Notes under the pieces: generated by a model
What the model was told of the DNA's origin: nothing
The model's database searches: none
Seen by the model: the letters and a program-made list of their open reading frames with translations, nothing else
In this document: one piece after another, positions 1 to 6,866 of the stretch
Numbering within the stretch: the first letter of the stretch is position 1
Layout of the letters: the number at the start of each line of letters is the position of its first letter
Assembly (NCBI GenBank): GCA_025462725.1
Contig: JAOAPE010000008.1
Span: 1 to 64,000, forward strand
Length of the DNA: 64,000 nt
Direction of reading: 5' to 3'
Source of the DNA: Terriglobales bacterium
GTDB lineage: Bacteria; Acidobacteriota; Terriglobia; Terriglobales; Acidobacteriaceae
Position numbers and translations under genes: made by a program

Positions 1-453
1 CTCAGCCCATGTTTGGCTTTACTGGGATCTGATGGGCTTGTTCTTAGGGGTTCTTACTATTCGCTCCCCAGGGGCATTGCTTATGGGGATTGTTAGCTCT
101 TACTACATATATATATGTTGGGAGTGACTGTCTCTCCTCTAGGGCGGCGGCTATTACTCCATCCATTCGATTGATTCCAGCCCCGGCCGCCTCCCGCCCC
201 CTTTCAGGGTGCGGACTGGCGCCCTACAACTGCGGACTGGGTGCGGTTTAGCCGCGGGCTTAGTTGTCGTAGGGTTAGGGTCGGCACGCCGCCCTGTTTC
301 CGGTCCGGGCTCTGATGCCGCTGAAAGGCCTAAAAATGTTCCAAAATCCCAGTCACCGAAGATGCCCTAGGTTGTTGATTCCACGCCTGGCGGAATGGCT
401 GTTTTGACGTTCCGAAAATTGATGTTTCTGGAGCGGACCGCCCTATTTTGACT
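1..453. other. Gene-free left end with a possible structured element
   Basis: No convincing coding region is seen here. Within 194-300 the DNA is GC-rich and can fold. CCCTAC and AACT at 222-231 pair with AGTT and GTAGGG at 262-274 (a 3-base bulge between). Inside, GCGG at 243-246 pairs with CCGC at 252-255 around a 5-base loop. A 10-base direct repeat occurs at 210-219 and 231-240. It could be a small RNA or a palindromic intergenic repeat. No known RNA family was recognised. Confidence 0.25.
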
Positions 454-807
454 CTACTCATCTGGTAGCCGCCCTTGAGGAGTCATCTTGTCGACGACGG
501 CGGGCAACATCTGCGACAGCTTTGCGGTAAGTGTTTCTGCAGATAGCCCGAAGCGGGAACTGATTTTCTCTAGGCGCTCTCTGCCAATGACCTGCTCCAA
601 TTGTTCTGGCGAAATTGGATGGTTTTGGCCGCTATCAATCCAGGATGAAACTACGGCCCCTAAACCATTTTTTTGGAACGCAGAGACTAACCCCCGTAAC
701 GCCTCGATTCGGGTACCTCCAAACATTCCTAGAACGCCATGCGCCACTTCGTCTTCGCCACCAAGACGTGATGCAGCTTCGTTCTTCACTGAATCGAATA
801 AGCTCAT
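454..807 (-). CDS. YidB/DUF937 family protein
   Basis: A 117-residue cytosolic protein of the YidB/DUF937 type. The N-terminus MSLFDSVKNEAASRL and the later stretch with PISPEQLEQVIG, ISSRFGLSAE and LSQMLPAVVDKMTP are typical: small helical proteins with a glycine-rich middle and a C-terminal LPxxVDxxTPxG motif. Function is unknown in the family. The reading frame is open 17 codons further upstream, but the start at 807 was chosen because a GGAGG box lies just ahead of it. It follows the HhH protein gene on the same strand after 19 bases, so the two are probably cotranscribed. Confidence 0.7.
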   Translation of the reverse strand: MSLFDSVKNEAASRLGGEDEVAHGVLGMFGGTRIEALRGLVSAFQKNGLGAVVSSWIDSGQNHPISPEQLEQVIGRERLEKISSRFGLSAETLTAKLSQMLPAVVDKMTPQGRLPDE

Positions 808-826
808 TTCTAGTCCTCCAATGGAG

Positions 827-1744
827 CTATTGCTTTGAAGCTCTGAAACCTGCTGCAATCGCGTCGGCTTCGCTCATATATTTACCGTTCTTGGTTTTTC
901 CATACCAGCGGGTTCCTTCGCGGTGATAGATTTTCGAGTCGAGGTTGACCCAAACCATCCCTTTGCTAGGCGGTGCCGGTGCTTGTATCTCGGATTCACT
1001 GGTTCGAGGCTCGGGCCGAGAACTCGTAGTGCGCGTGGAGTTACGGTCGGAGGACAAATCATTGTCACCAGACCATTCATGCTCACGTGATCCTGTCGGC
1101 TCGCTTGGGCTTGCCTTTGACGAGTGCGACTCCGACCTGTTGCCACTTGCGGTAACCAGAGGCATTATCTTGTCGATTGTCTTAGCGGAGACGCCCGCTT
1201 TCGAGAGATCGGAAGCACTTGAGTACGGACGCCCGCTCATTATCTTCTTTGCAGTTGCTGGACCTACGCTGGGCAAGGCTTCTAGTTCAGATTGCGATGC
1301 CGAGTTGAGGTCTACTTTGGTATCAGAGGAGTTGTTTGAGCCCGTCTTGCTTCGCGCGCTATTTCGTTCTGTTGAATCACTTCTAAGCGCCGTATCGGAA
1401 CTCTTCGTTCCCGAACCAGAACTACCGTTGGCCTTTACGAGCGGAGTAATCTTTTCTATGGTTTTGGCGGAAACGCCTGCTTTAGACAAATCAGAGACAC
1501 TCGAGTAAGGACGCCCACTGATGATCTTTTTCGCAGTGGCAGCACCAACCCCAGGTAAATCCTCCAGTTCTTTCTGTGAAGCTGCGTTGAGATCTACTTT
1601 TGATTCCGAACCTGTTTTATGATCCGTTTGTCTCTGTTCGGTGGTCCTCGCTTTTGATTGTGCGAAAGTCGGTACCACTATTCCTGAAGCAATAACGATG
1701 ATGATGAGTAACAGAGAGTGGATAGTGCTGTGCGAAGCCTTCAT
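827..1744 (-). CDS. Exported protein with two ComEA-like helix-hairpin-helix repeats
   Basis: A 305-residue secreted or periplasmic protein. It has an N-terminal signal peptide (hydrophobic LLLIIIVIASGIVV, cleavage near TFAQ). Two nearly identical ComEA-type HhH units follow, at about residues 50-105 and 143-198, each with VDLN(A/S)ASQ, LPxVGxATAKKI, SGRPYSS and DLSKAGVSAKTI. Low-complexity Ser/Thr/Glu-rich linkers separate them. The last ~45 residues (VWVNLDSKIYH ... TKNGKYM ... AIAAGFR) form a small domain also found in the protein at 22884-23669. HhH units usually bind DNA non-specifically, so extracellular or periplasmic DNA binding is an inference. An ATG two codons upstream is possible, but spacing to CCGGAG favours 1744. 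Confidence 0.7.
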   Translation of the reverse strand: MKASHSTIHSLLLIIIVIASGIVVPTFAQSKARTTEQRQTDHKTGSESKVDLNAASQKELEDLPGVGAATAKKIISGRPYSSVSDLSKAGVSAKTIEKITPLVKANGSSGSGTKSSDTALRSDSTERNSARSKTGSNNSSDTKVDLNSASQSELEALPSVGPATAKKIMSGRPYSSASDLSKAGVSAKTIDKIMPLVTASGNRSESHSSKASPSEPTGSREHEWSGDNDLSSDRNSTRTTSSRPEPRTSESEIQAPAPPSKGMVWVNLDSKIYHREGTRWYGKTKNGKYMSEADAIAAGFRASKQ

Positions 1745-1925
1745 GGGCATCTCCGGAGTTGATAGCGAGATCAGACGGTGTCAGCTCGCCTTAGGTGCAT
1801 AGGTTGTTGTTCTGATGCGTTCAAATCCGAGTCAGGTTACCAGTCCACCTTGCGATTAGGCGTTCTGGAAGTTGGCGGTTAGGCATCGAACAAACCAAAC
1901 ATCAGATTCAACTCGAGGAGAGCAC

Positions 1926-2156
1926 ATGGCTGATATAGCGAAACACGTGGATAAGGCTTACGAATCGAAAACCTTTGATGAACTTGCAGAGTCGCCGGTT
2001 GATGCCCTGGAGGGGCTTTCAAAGAAGGATGCGGAACTTCTGGACCAAGCGTTCAAAATCCGTACCATCCGTGATCTGGCGGAGAGCAAATTCGTACTCA
2101 GAGCGCAGGCGATCGTGAATCTAGCGACTGCACACCGAAGTAAACGAGCAGCGTAG
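1926..2156 (+). CDS. Small helical hypothetical protein
   Basis: A 76-residue protein that begins MADIAKHVDKAYESK. A strong GAGGAG box sits 6 bases ahead of this ATG, which is preferred over the open frame further upstream. The sequence SPVDALEGLSKKDAELL followed by IRTIRDLAESKFVLRAQAIVNLA looks like a pair of helix-hairpin-helix-type turns, as in small proteins often seen in acidobacteria, but I cannot name a family. It is acidic and lysine-rich with no signal or membrane segment. It lies about 180 bases from the divergent HhH protein gene and ahead of the broken SnoaL gene. Confidence 0.6.
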   Translation: MADIAKHVDKAYESKTFDELAESPVDALEGLSKKDAELLDQAFKIRTIRDLAESKFVLRAQAIVNLATAHRSKRAA

Positions 2157-2229
2157 AACTGCTGAAGAAGAATGACGGGCGGGTTCCGGCGAGGAGGAAT
2201 CTCGAAATTTTCAAAAAGGAGAACATACC

Positions 2230-2666
2230 ATGTCAGAAGGAATCAAAAACGCAGTCCGCCGTTTGTTCGAAGAAGTTTGGAACAAGGGCAATCGGCGGTG
2301 ACAGACGAGCTCTTTGCCCCCACCTACGCTCACCATGACGCTTCGACGCCCGATGTTGGGCGAGGCCCGGAGAGTGAGAAGAAAAGAGCGGTACTCTACC
2401 GCAATGCCTTCCCCGACCTTCGACTGACCATCGAGGACATCATTGCTGAAGGCGAAACTGTGATGGCCCAATGGTCCTGTCGGGGTACCCACAAAGGGAA
2501 TCTCAGCGGGATTGCGCCAACGGGGAAGCAGTTCACTATCTCCGGTGTAAGCATCGCCCGCTTCGCTAGCGGCAAGATGGTAGAAGGCTGGGTAAACTGG
2601 GACACTTTGGGCCTTATGCAGCAGCTCGGCGTCGTCCCTGAGCTCGGCAAAGTTAAGGCCGCGTAG
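2230..2666 (+). pseudogene. SnoaL-like protein gene with a frameshift
   Basis: Encodes a SnoaL/ester-cyclase-like small alpha+beta protein, but in two frames. From the ATG at 2230, preceded by AAGGAG, the frame reads MSEGIKNAVRRLFEEVWNKGN, the usual start of the family, and then meets TGA at 2299-2301. The other frame picks up exactly where the family continues, with AVTDELFAPTYAHHD, DLRLTIEDIIAEGE, WSCRGTHKG, ISGVSIARFASGKMVEGWVNWDTLG and the stop at 2664-2666. One missing base near 2290-2298 explains this. It may be a true pseudogene or a sequencing or assembly indel. The product, if intact, would be about 144 residues. Confidence 0.8.
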
Positions 2667-2846
2667 CCGTCCCCCGCGGCCCTCGCCCCCAAACTCCAAC
2701 CTGGACTTACCTCATTGGTCAGCACGTCCACACACCAGCGACCATGCGGCGATTGGACAATGACAGGCTGCAATGCGAATCCTGCAAGAAGCCGTTCCCC
2801 TCGAAGCAACTGAGGTACAATCCCCGACTAACAAGAGTGCGTGCGA

Positions 2847-3290
2847 CTAGCGGTTGACTGCAGTCTTCTCCTGGTCGGTCACTATGCACCAAACCATCTT
2901 TGATATGTTGCTGTATGCGAGCCGGATCTGAACCTGCCGCGGACCCGAAGGAAACGCAAAGTACAGGTCAAATGTTATGTCCAGATCCTCACGTTCGACC
3001 GCACGTTTGAATTGCTCGTAGAAACCGTTCACAGTAGTGCACGGCGCCACTTCGGTGAAGAAATTCTTGCCCAAAACTTGGATCGGATTCAAACCACTCA
3101 TTAGCGACTCGAAATAGTTGTATTGAATCACGCTGCCGTCGCGGTCGAGTTGGATGACACCGACGGGCAATCGGTCTAGGTAGGGCTGCAAGTCCTTCTC
3201 GGACCCTTCCATCTTGACGATCTCTTTGATGACATCGCTGGGCATCGAACGGTTAGACGCCGGATGCTCGCCGCGGGCTTTACTCTTCAA
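2847..3290 (-). CDS. Photoactive yellow protein-like PAS protein
   Basis: A 147-residue single PAS domain protein that aligns without gaps to photoactive yellow protein through the chromophore region. Shared stretches are GVIQLDRDGSVIQYN, VLGKNFF and VAPCT. By offset 15, PYP Tyr42, Glu46 and Cys69 correspond to Tyr57, Glu61 and Cys84 here. Thr50 is Ser65, and Arg52 is Leu67. PYP binds p-coumarate through Cys69 and acts as a blue-light sensor. Whether this protein holds a chromophore is not known, and no p-coumarate-making gene is in view. The start shown is a TTG preceded at a distance by AGGAGAGG. ATG at 3245 is an alternative. It diverges from the SRAP gene across about 40 bases. Confidence 0.75.
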   Translation of the reverse strand: MKSKARGEHPASNRSMPSDVIKEIVKMEGSEKDLQPYLDRLPVGVIQLDRDGSVIQYNYFESLMSGLNPIQVLGKNFFTEVAPCTTVNGFYEQFKRAVEREDLDITFDLYFAFPSGPRQVQIRLAYSNISKMVWCIVTDQEKTAVNR

Positions 3291-3330
3291 GATGACGCGT
3301 TCACCTCTCCTGAAGTATCATCTCTCGCCT

Positions 3331-4032
3331 ATGTGCGGACGCTTTCGCCTCTCGAAGACCGATAAGGCCGTGATGAAGCAGTTTGGCGTGGAGATCGACC
3401 CCGACTACTCACCGCGGTACAACATCTCGCCTAGTCAATCCGTATTCGCCATCCGGCAGGATGCTGCGCAACCGGCGCGTATGCTGTCGAAGTTGCGATG
3501 GGGATTGGTGCCTTTCTGGGCTAAAGACCTCGCCATCGGCTACAAGATGATCAATGCCCGCTCTGAGACGGGACTGGACAAACCTGCTTACCGCGATTCA
3601 TTCAAGAAGCGTCGCTGTTTGATTCCTGCAGACGGTTTCTATGAATGGAAAAAGGTCGGCAAGGAGAAGCACCCCTACAACTTCGGCATGGCTGACGACT
3701 CTGTATTCGCGTTCGCAGGAATATGGGATACGTGGAAATCGCCGGATGGGACATCCGTCGAATCATGCTCCATCCTTACCACCACGCCCAATGCGCTGGT
3801 CCAGGATGTTCACGATAGAATGCCGGTGATTCTCGATCGCGATGACTATGAGCAGTGGCTTGATCCCGGCGTGAAGGAGCCCGGCACACTCACTGAATTG
3901 CTGAAGCCATTTCCAGCGAAGCAGATGCGCCGCTATCCGGTGAGTCAGATTGTGAACAGTCCCAAGAATGACAAGCCGGAGTGCATCGTAGAGATCTCAC
4001 TCGCCGTGGGAGCTGTCACAGGCACTGCCTAA
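3331..4032 (+). CDS. SRAP/YedK (HMCES-like) abasic-site-binding protein
   Basis: A 233-residue SOS-response-associated peptidase family protein. Members shield abasic sites in single-stranded DNA by forming a thiazolidine crosslink through Cys2 after removal of Met1. The start at 3331 is fixed by the invariant MCGRF, although the frame is open further upstream. Other signature elements are NARSET (Asn near residue 78), IPADGFYEW (the active-site Glu), the ILTT segment and VHDRMPVIL (the active-site His). Length fits the family. It is monocistronic, with a weak hairpin and T-run shortly after the stop (about 4038-4057). Confidence 0.9.
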   Translation: MCGRFRLSKTDKAVMKQFGVEIDPDYSPRYNISPSQSVFAIRQDAAQPARMLSKLRWGLVPFWAKDLAIGYKMINARSETGLDKPAYRDSFKKRRCLIPADGFYEWKKVGKEKHPYNFGMADDSVFAFAGIWDTWKSPDGTSVESCSILTTTPNALVQDVHDRMPVILDRDDYEQWLDPGVKEPGTLTELLKPFPAKQMRRYPVSQIVNSPKNDKPECIVEISLAVGAVTGTA

Positions 4033-4178
4033 TGGTCTCACCAAGTAGGTGGGCTTTTTCTATTGCGGGGGATTGAATCAGGCTTGCTTCACCTGATGAT
4101 CTTGAATGGTTTTCGGAAATCCTTAGAAGCAAAACATAAAATGAGCAAAAGTGCTCAGTCGGCGTACAATCCAGAACC

Positions 4179-4385
4179 ATGGCTTCCAGAACGTTACACT
4201 GGGTGGATCATCCGGTGGCTGGCTGGGCGTGTTCTGCTTGTGGCTGGGTATTCACAATCCCGAATGGTCTACATGCTGATTCGATGAATGGACTTGTCGC
4301 GCAAACCAAGTCCCTTAGGGATGCCGCATTCGACAAGCACGCATGTTCTGCTCATAAGCCATCGCAATCCTTGAAACCCTCTTAA
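4179..4385 (+). CDS. Small Cys/His-rich putative zinc-binding protein
   Basis: A 68-residue protein with WACSACGW at residues 16-23 and a distal HACSAH at 54-59. This spacing suggests one zinc site formed by Cys18, Cys21 and the C-terminal His/Cys cluster. Similar short WxCxxCxW ... FxxHxC proteins are common in acidobacteria and have no assigned role. No good ribosome binding site is seen before the ATG. An overlapping ORF in another frame (4063-4287) lacks such features and is taken as a shadow. Confidence 0.5.
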   Translation: MASRTLHWVDHPVAGWACSACGWVFTIPNGLHADSMNGLVAQTKSLRDAAFDKHACSAHKPSQSLKPS

Positions 4386-4600
4386 AAAATCCTTTGCGCC
4401 AGAGAAGCCGTTTAGAAAGAGTCGTTTACAGAATCTCATTAATTATTAGAAGCCGTTTCAAAACCCCTCCAATTCTCGCGGGGAGTGTAAACGCCTGGCT
4501 CTGTCCCGGCAACTACTTAGAATTTACGAAATCGGAACAAAACGAGAATCCCCGATGATCTTCGCAAGGCTGCTCTAGGATGGGCCTCAGTCACCACACT

Positions 4601-4651
4601 CCTCAAGGTGGCGACTATGCCCTGCCGTTAACCTTGAGGGTGCGGTAGGGC
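4601..4651 (+). promoter_or_regulatory. Two interlocking 9-bp stems just upstream of a small ORF
   Basis: The remaining gap 4386-4600 has no recognised feature apart from two copies of AGAAGCCGTTT. At 4601-4609 CCTCAAGGT pairs perfectly with 4631-4639. At 4619-4627 GCCCTGCCG pairs with 4643-4651 through eight Watson-Crick pairs and one G-U. The order is A-B-A'-B', so the two stems cross. The 3-base connector before the last strand is too short to span a full 9-bp stem, so the stems are more likely alternatives than a stable pseudoknot. The start codon at 4661 follows 9 bases later. Confidence 0.4.
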
Positions 4652-4660
4652 TTCCCTGAT

Positions 4661-4864
4661 ATGCAGCCATTTGAACTGACGAAATACGAAGAACTTGCGC
4701 GAAAGATTTACAGGGAAGAACTCCATAATCTCAATCCGACACCGGTGATGGTGAACAAGTATGCACGCTTGCTGCGTAGCAACCGGATTATCAAATTGTG
4801 CCTTTCGTTGCTGGCATCGGCGGGTGTTGCATGGTATGTGTCGGAACGGCTCGGCGCCTGTTGA
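4661..4864 (+). CDS. Small hypothetical protein with a C-terminal hydrophobic segment
   Basis: A 67-residue ORF beginning MQPFELTKYEELARK. An amphipathic, charged N-terminal part is followed by a hydrophobic stretch (IIKLCLSLLASAGVAWYV, about residues 43-60) that could insert in the membrane. No family is recognised and no ribosome binding site is visible, so it may not be a gene. It lies directly after the interlocking stems at 4601-4651. Confidence 0.35.
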   Translation: MQPFELTKYEELARKIYREELHNLNPTPVMVNKYARLLRSNRIIKLCLSLLASAGVAWYVSERLGAC

Positions 4865-4906
4865 GCTGGACGAAGCGGCAATGTCGAATTGTGCTATAAC
4901 CCCCAC

Positions 4907-5191
4907 GTGATCTCTGTCGTCTACCTCTCGAACCAATCTCTCTCCCAGCTTGCCGATGGACTGATTGCCAACGGATTCCAAGTTCGGGAGGCGCTGAGCG
5001 TTTCAGAAGTTCTTATCTAATCGAGAATGAGACCGTATGTTGTTGTGATCGCGCCGGAGGTTGAAGATAAAGAAGTAGTGAGCGTGCAGCTTAGAAACAT
5101 TACGATCAAGCTGGAGCAAGACGCAAAGCTCCAAGACCTCATCTGGGAGTTGTCCAACCTCTTTCCGACTGGCTCATCTGCGGTGCAATAA
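4907..5191 (+). pseudogene. Small receiver-like protein gene with an in-frame stop
   Basis: One frame from a GTG at 4907 reads MISVVYLSNQSLSQLADGL ... ALSVSEVLI. It meets TAA at 5018-5020 and continues in the same frame with YVVVIAPEVEDKEVVSVQLR, NITIKLEQDAKLQDLIWELS and a stop at 5189-5191. Together this is a ~94-residue compact alpha/beta protein of the receiver-like type seen in acidobacteria, resembling the N-terminal half of the regulator at 5446. A single-base change in the TAA would restore it. Alternatively the second half could be made on its own from the ATG at 5027 (54 residues). A degraded piece of the same gene lies at 6064-6125. Confidence 0.5.
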
Positions 5192-5296
5192 ATCGTTGTA
5201 CCCCCTTTGCGCTGTCCAACTTGGCGCTTTGGCACATAACCCTCAAGTTTTATAGTGTGCTTACTAACGTACGCGGCAAAAACAGGCCATGAATGA

Positions 5297-5328
5297 GGGC
5301 ACGAGTCTTGCTTTGCTTGTGCCCTTTT
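5297..5328 (+). terminator. Rho-independent terminator
   Basis: GGGCACGAG (5297-5305) pairs with CTTGTGCCC (5316-5324), nine pairs including one G-U, around a 10-base loop. TTTT follows. It would end transcription from the small genes at 4661-5191. Confidence 0.65.
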
Positions 5329-5343
5329 CATCCTCAATCCGAT

Positions 5344-5402
5344 AAGGAACTGTAGGGCCGAGGCTTCCCCGTAGGGCTGCCCTCAGGGTTCCTTTCGGGG
5401 AG
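5344..5402 (+). promoter_or_regulatory. Possible structured leader of the regulator gene
   Basis: AAGGAAC (5344-5350) pairs with GTTCCTT (5388-5394), extended inward by AGGGC (5354-5358) with GCCCT (5379-5383). The loop contains TCCCCG (5366-5371), which is complementary to CGGGGA at 5396-5401. The crossing pairing cannot coexist easily with the full first stem, so alternative folds are suggested. It lies 44 bases before the ATG at 5446. No known riboswitch class matches. Confidence 0.3.
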
Positions 5403-5445
5403 ACAACCCCCGCATCAAATCTAGGTAACCTGAGCCCGACCACAC

Positions 5446-6051
5446 ATGTTGCATTCGATTCTCACCGTCGGCGGTACCCCAGAGCTCACGATCCTTCGCA
5501 ACCAGGTATTAATCGCGCGTGGGTTCTCGGTAGTCAGTGTCTCCCATGTTACCTATGCTGTTCCCGTTTTCCATTCGTCTAATTTCAATGCAGTGATCCT
5601 CTGCTACACCGCTACTGAAAACATGTCGAACAAGGAACTGATGGCAATGACGCGTCAGTTTAAGGCCATACCTGTTCTAGGCTTCAATAGGGAGATCTCA
5701 CCCGAGCAGGATAATCTTTTGTTGATCTCACCTCGTACAAGTGAGCTCAAGGGAAACGGCGAAGCAGCGCAGTTGGTCAGCGATTTGCAATCCTTATTTC
5801 GCTTGGAAACGGCTGTCCCAGGATCGCTTCAGTCTTGGAAAGAAATTTCCGCCTATATGAATCGCGGGATACGGACCCTGCAGCGCTGGGAAAGAGATTT
5901 CGGCTTACCCATTCATCGACCATCCAAGCACGACCGCAGCGCTGTTTTCGCGCTGAAACCAGAGATTGACGAATGGATGAAAAATACCCGCAAACACCGC
6001 GAGACAGAAACTACCCGGGAAGAGCCAGTAAAGATGTCCAGAGCGGCTTAG
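5446..6051 (+). CDS. Receiver-like domain fused to an excisionase/MerR-type HTH
   Basis: A 201-residue predicted DNA-binding regulator. Residues 1-120 form an alpha/beta fold like a response-regulator receiver (ILTVGGTPELTILRNQVL, ISPRTSELKG). The second strand ends in FNAVILCYT without the usual phospho-acceptor Asp, so phosphorylation is doubtful. Residues 125-190 hold an excisionase/MerR-like winged HTH, SLQSWKEISAYMNRGIRTLQ and then RWERDFGLPIHRP with DRSAVFAL, a type abundant in acidobacteria. The tail is charged. It is flanked by remnants of a related small receiver-like gene, which suggests local duplication. Confidence 0.7.
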   Translation: MLHSILTVGGTPELTILRNQVLIARGFSVVSVSHVTYAVPVFHSSNFNAVILCYTATENMSNKELMAMTRQFKAIPVLGFNREISPEQDNLLLISPRTSELKGNGEAAQLVSDLQSLFRLETAVPGSLQSWKEISAYMNRGIRTLQRWERDFGLPIHRPSKHDRSAVFALKPEIDEWMKNTRKHRETETTREEPVKMSRAA

Positions 6052-6063
6052 GGCTGCGCCTTC

Positions 6064-6125
6064 CAGCTCCAAGACATCATTTGAGAGTTATCGAACCTGT
6101 CCCGACAGGTTCATGTGTCGTTGTG
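6064..6125 (+). pseudogene. Degraded fragment of the 4907-5191 receiver-like gene
   Basis: AGCTCCAAGAC and the following ~50 bases match 5127-5188 with scattered changes. Translated, it reads LQDII, a stop codon where the other copy has Trp, then ELSNL, against LQDLIWELSNL in the fuller copy. The perfect inverted repeat AACCTGTC-CC-GACAGGTT lies at 6094-6111. Nothing upstream resembles the rest of the gene. The remaining gap to 6321 shows no gene. Confidence 0.5.
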
Positions 6126-6321
6126 CCCAAGTAGTACGGCAAGGCGCAACTCGGCGTCTTATGCGGGGTTGAAACGGCAGTAGAGTAGCTCCTGCAGGCC
6201 TCCCAAATAGTAGCCCCTTGGCGGCGCTCGTCCGATGCATGCGGGTCACGCGGCCTTGGGGCTCAGCCTTATACAAGGACTTTCATAATTGTATCGTGTT
6301 GCGATAGGTTGTGAACACAGA

Positions 6322-6345
6322 GCCCACCTATTTGGTGGGCTTTTT
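6322..6345 (+). terminator. Rho-independent terminator
   Basis: GCCCACC (6322-6328) pairs with GGTGGGC (6334-6340) around a 5-base loop, followed by TTTTT. It could serve the regulator gene ending at 6051. The gap from here to 6539 holds nothing recognised. Confidence 0.7.
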
Positions 6346-6539
6346 CAATGCCTTCTTCAAAACGGTCTCGAATTTAGCTCTTGTTTACACATGTCCTTGG
6401 AAGATAAACCACTTCTGCTGTTGTCGGTTCCTTTAATTCCTTGCCTTCTCAATTAAGGGCGAGAAATGGTGCCACGCTTAAGAGCGAATAAAGATTCTCA
6501 ACTGTGATTAGACTCTTTCGGGATCGCATGCTGGAAACT

Positions 6540-6845
6540 CTAACGGGAACATACTTCGAAGGTCGGCTCGGATGCCTCGCAATCCGGATGGATGCAGTTC
6601 CAGAACAGTGTTGATTCCTCAATTGCTGTGATCGCGACTGCTCCTGCGTGCGCTGGACAATGCTTTAAGGTCTGAGTGGAGATGTCCATGAGTTCGTTCG
6701 TCACGTTGTGATAGCCATGCCGCTCTACGAAATGACGTGAGCACCCCTGTTCTGTGCAGCGGAAGACCGAGAAGGGCCAGCGATCTGACTGGGAGGCGAA
6801 GACCTTCATCGGTAACTGGTGAATGTCGCAGAACACTTCGAGCAT
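6540..6845 (-). CDS. Small cysteine/histidine-rich hypothetical protein
   Basis: A 101-residue protein with CDIH near residue 6, CTEQGC near residue 30 and two further Cys/His pairs (KHCPAH, NCIHPDC). This suggests two zinc sites of the kind found in short treble-clef or zinc-ribbon proteins. The role is unknown. It starts 21 bases after the Ymh-family gene on the same strand, with a weak GGGGA ahead of the ATG, so it is probably the second gene of that transcript. The terminal Cys-Ser-Arg leaves the last Cys near the C-terminus. Confidence 0.5.
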   Translation of the reverse strand: MLEVFCDIHQLPMKVFASQSDRWPFSVFRCTEQGCSRHFVERHGYHNVTNELMDISTQTLKHCPAHAGAVAITAIEESTLFWNCIHPDCEASEPTFEVCSR

Positions 6846-6866
6846 GTTTGATCCCCGTTATTCCGT

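Noticed and set aside
454-1508. Plus-strand ORFs at 488-838, 615-926 and 945-1508
   Set aside because: They are shadows of the YidB-like and HhH genes on the minus strand, whose sequences have clear family features.
4063-4287. 74-residue ORF overlapping the small zinc-binding gene
   Set aside because: It has no recognisable motif and lies in another frame from the CxxC-containing ORF at 4179, which looks real.
4601-4651. Stable H-type pseudoknot
   Set aside because: The 3-base connector cannot span a full 9-bp stem, so I describe alternative stems only.
5344-5402. Known riboswitch (c-di-GMP, fluoride, SAM-II)
   Set aside because: The conserved cores of these classes are not present.
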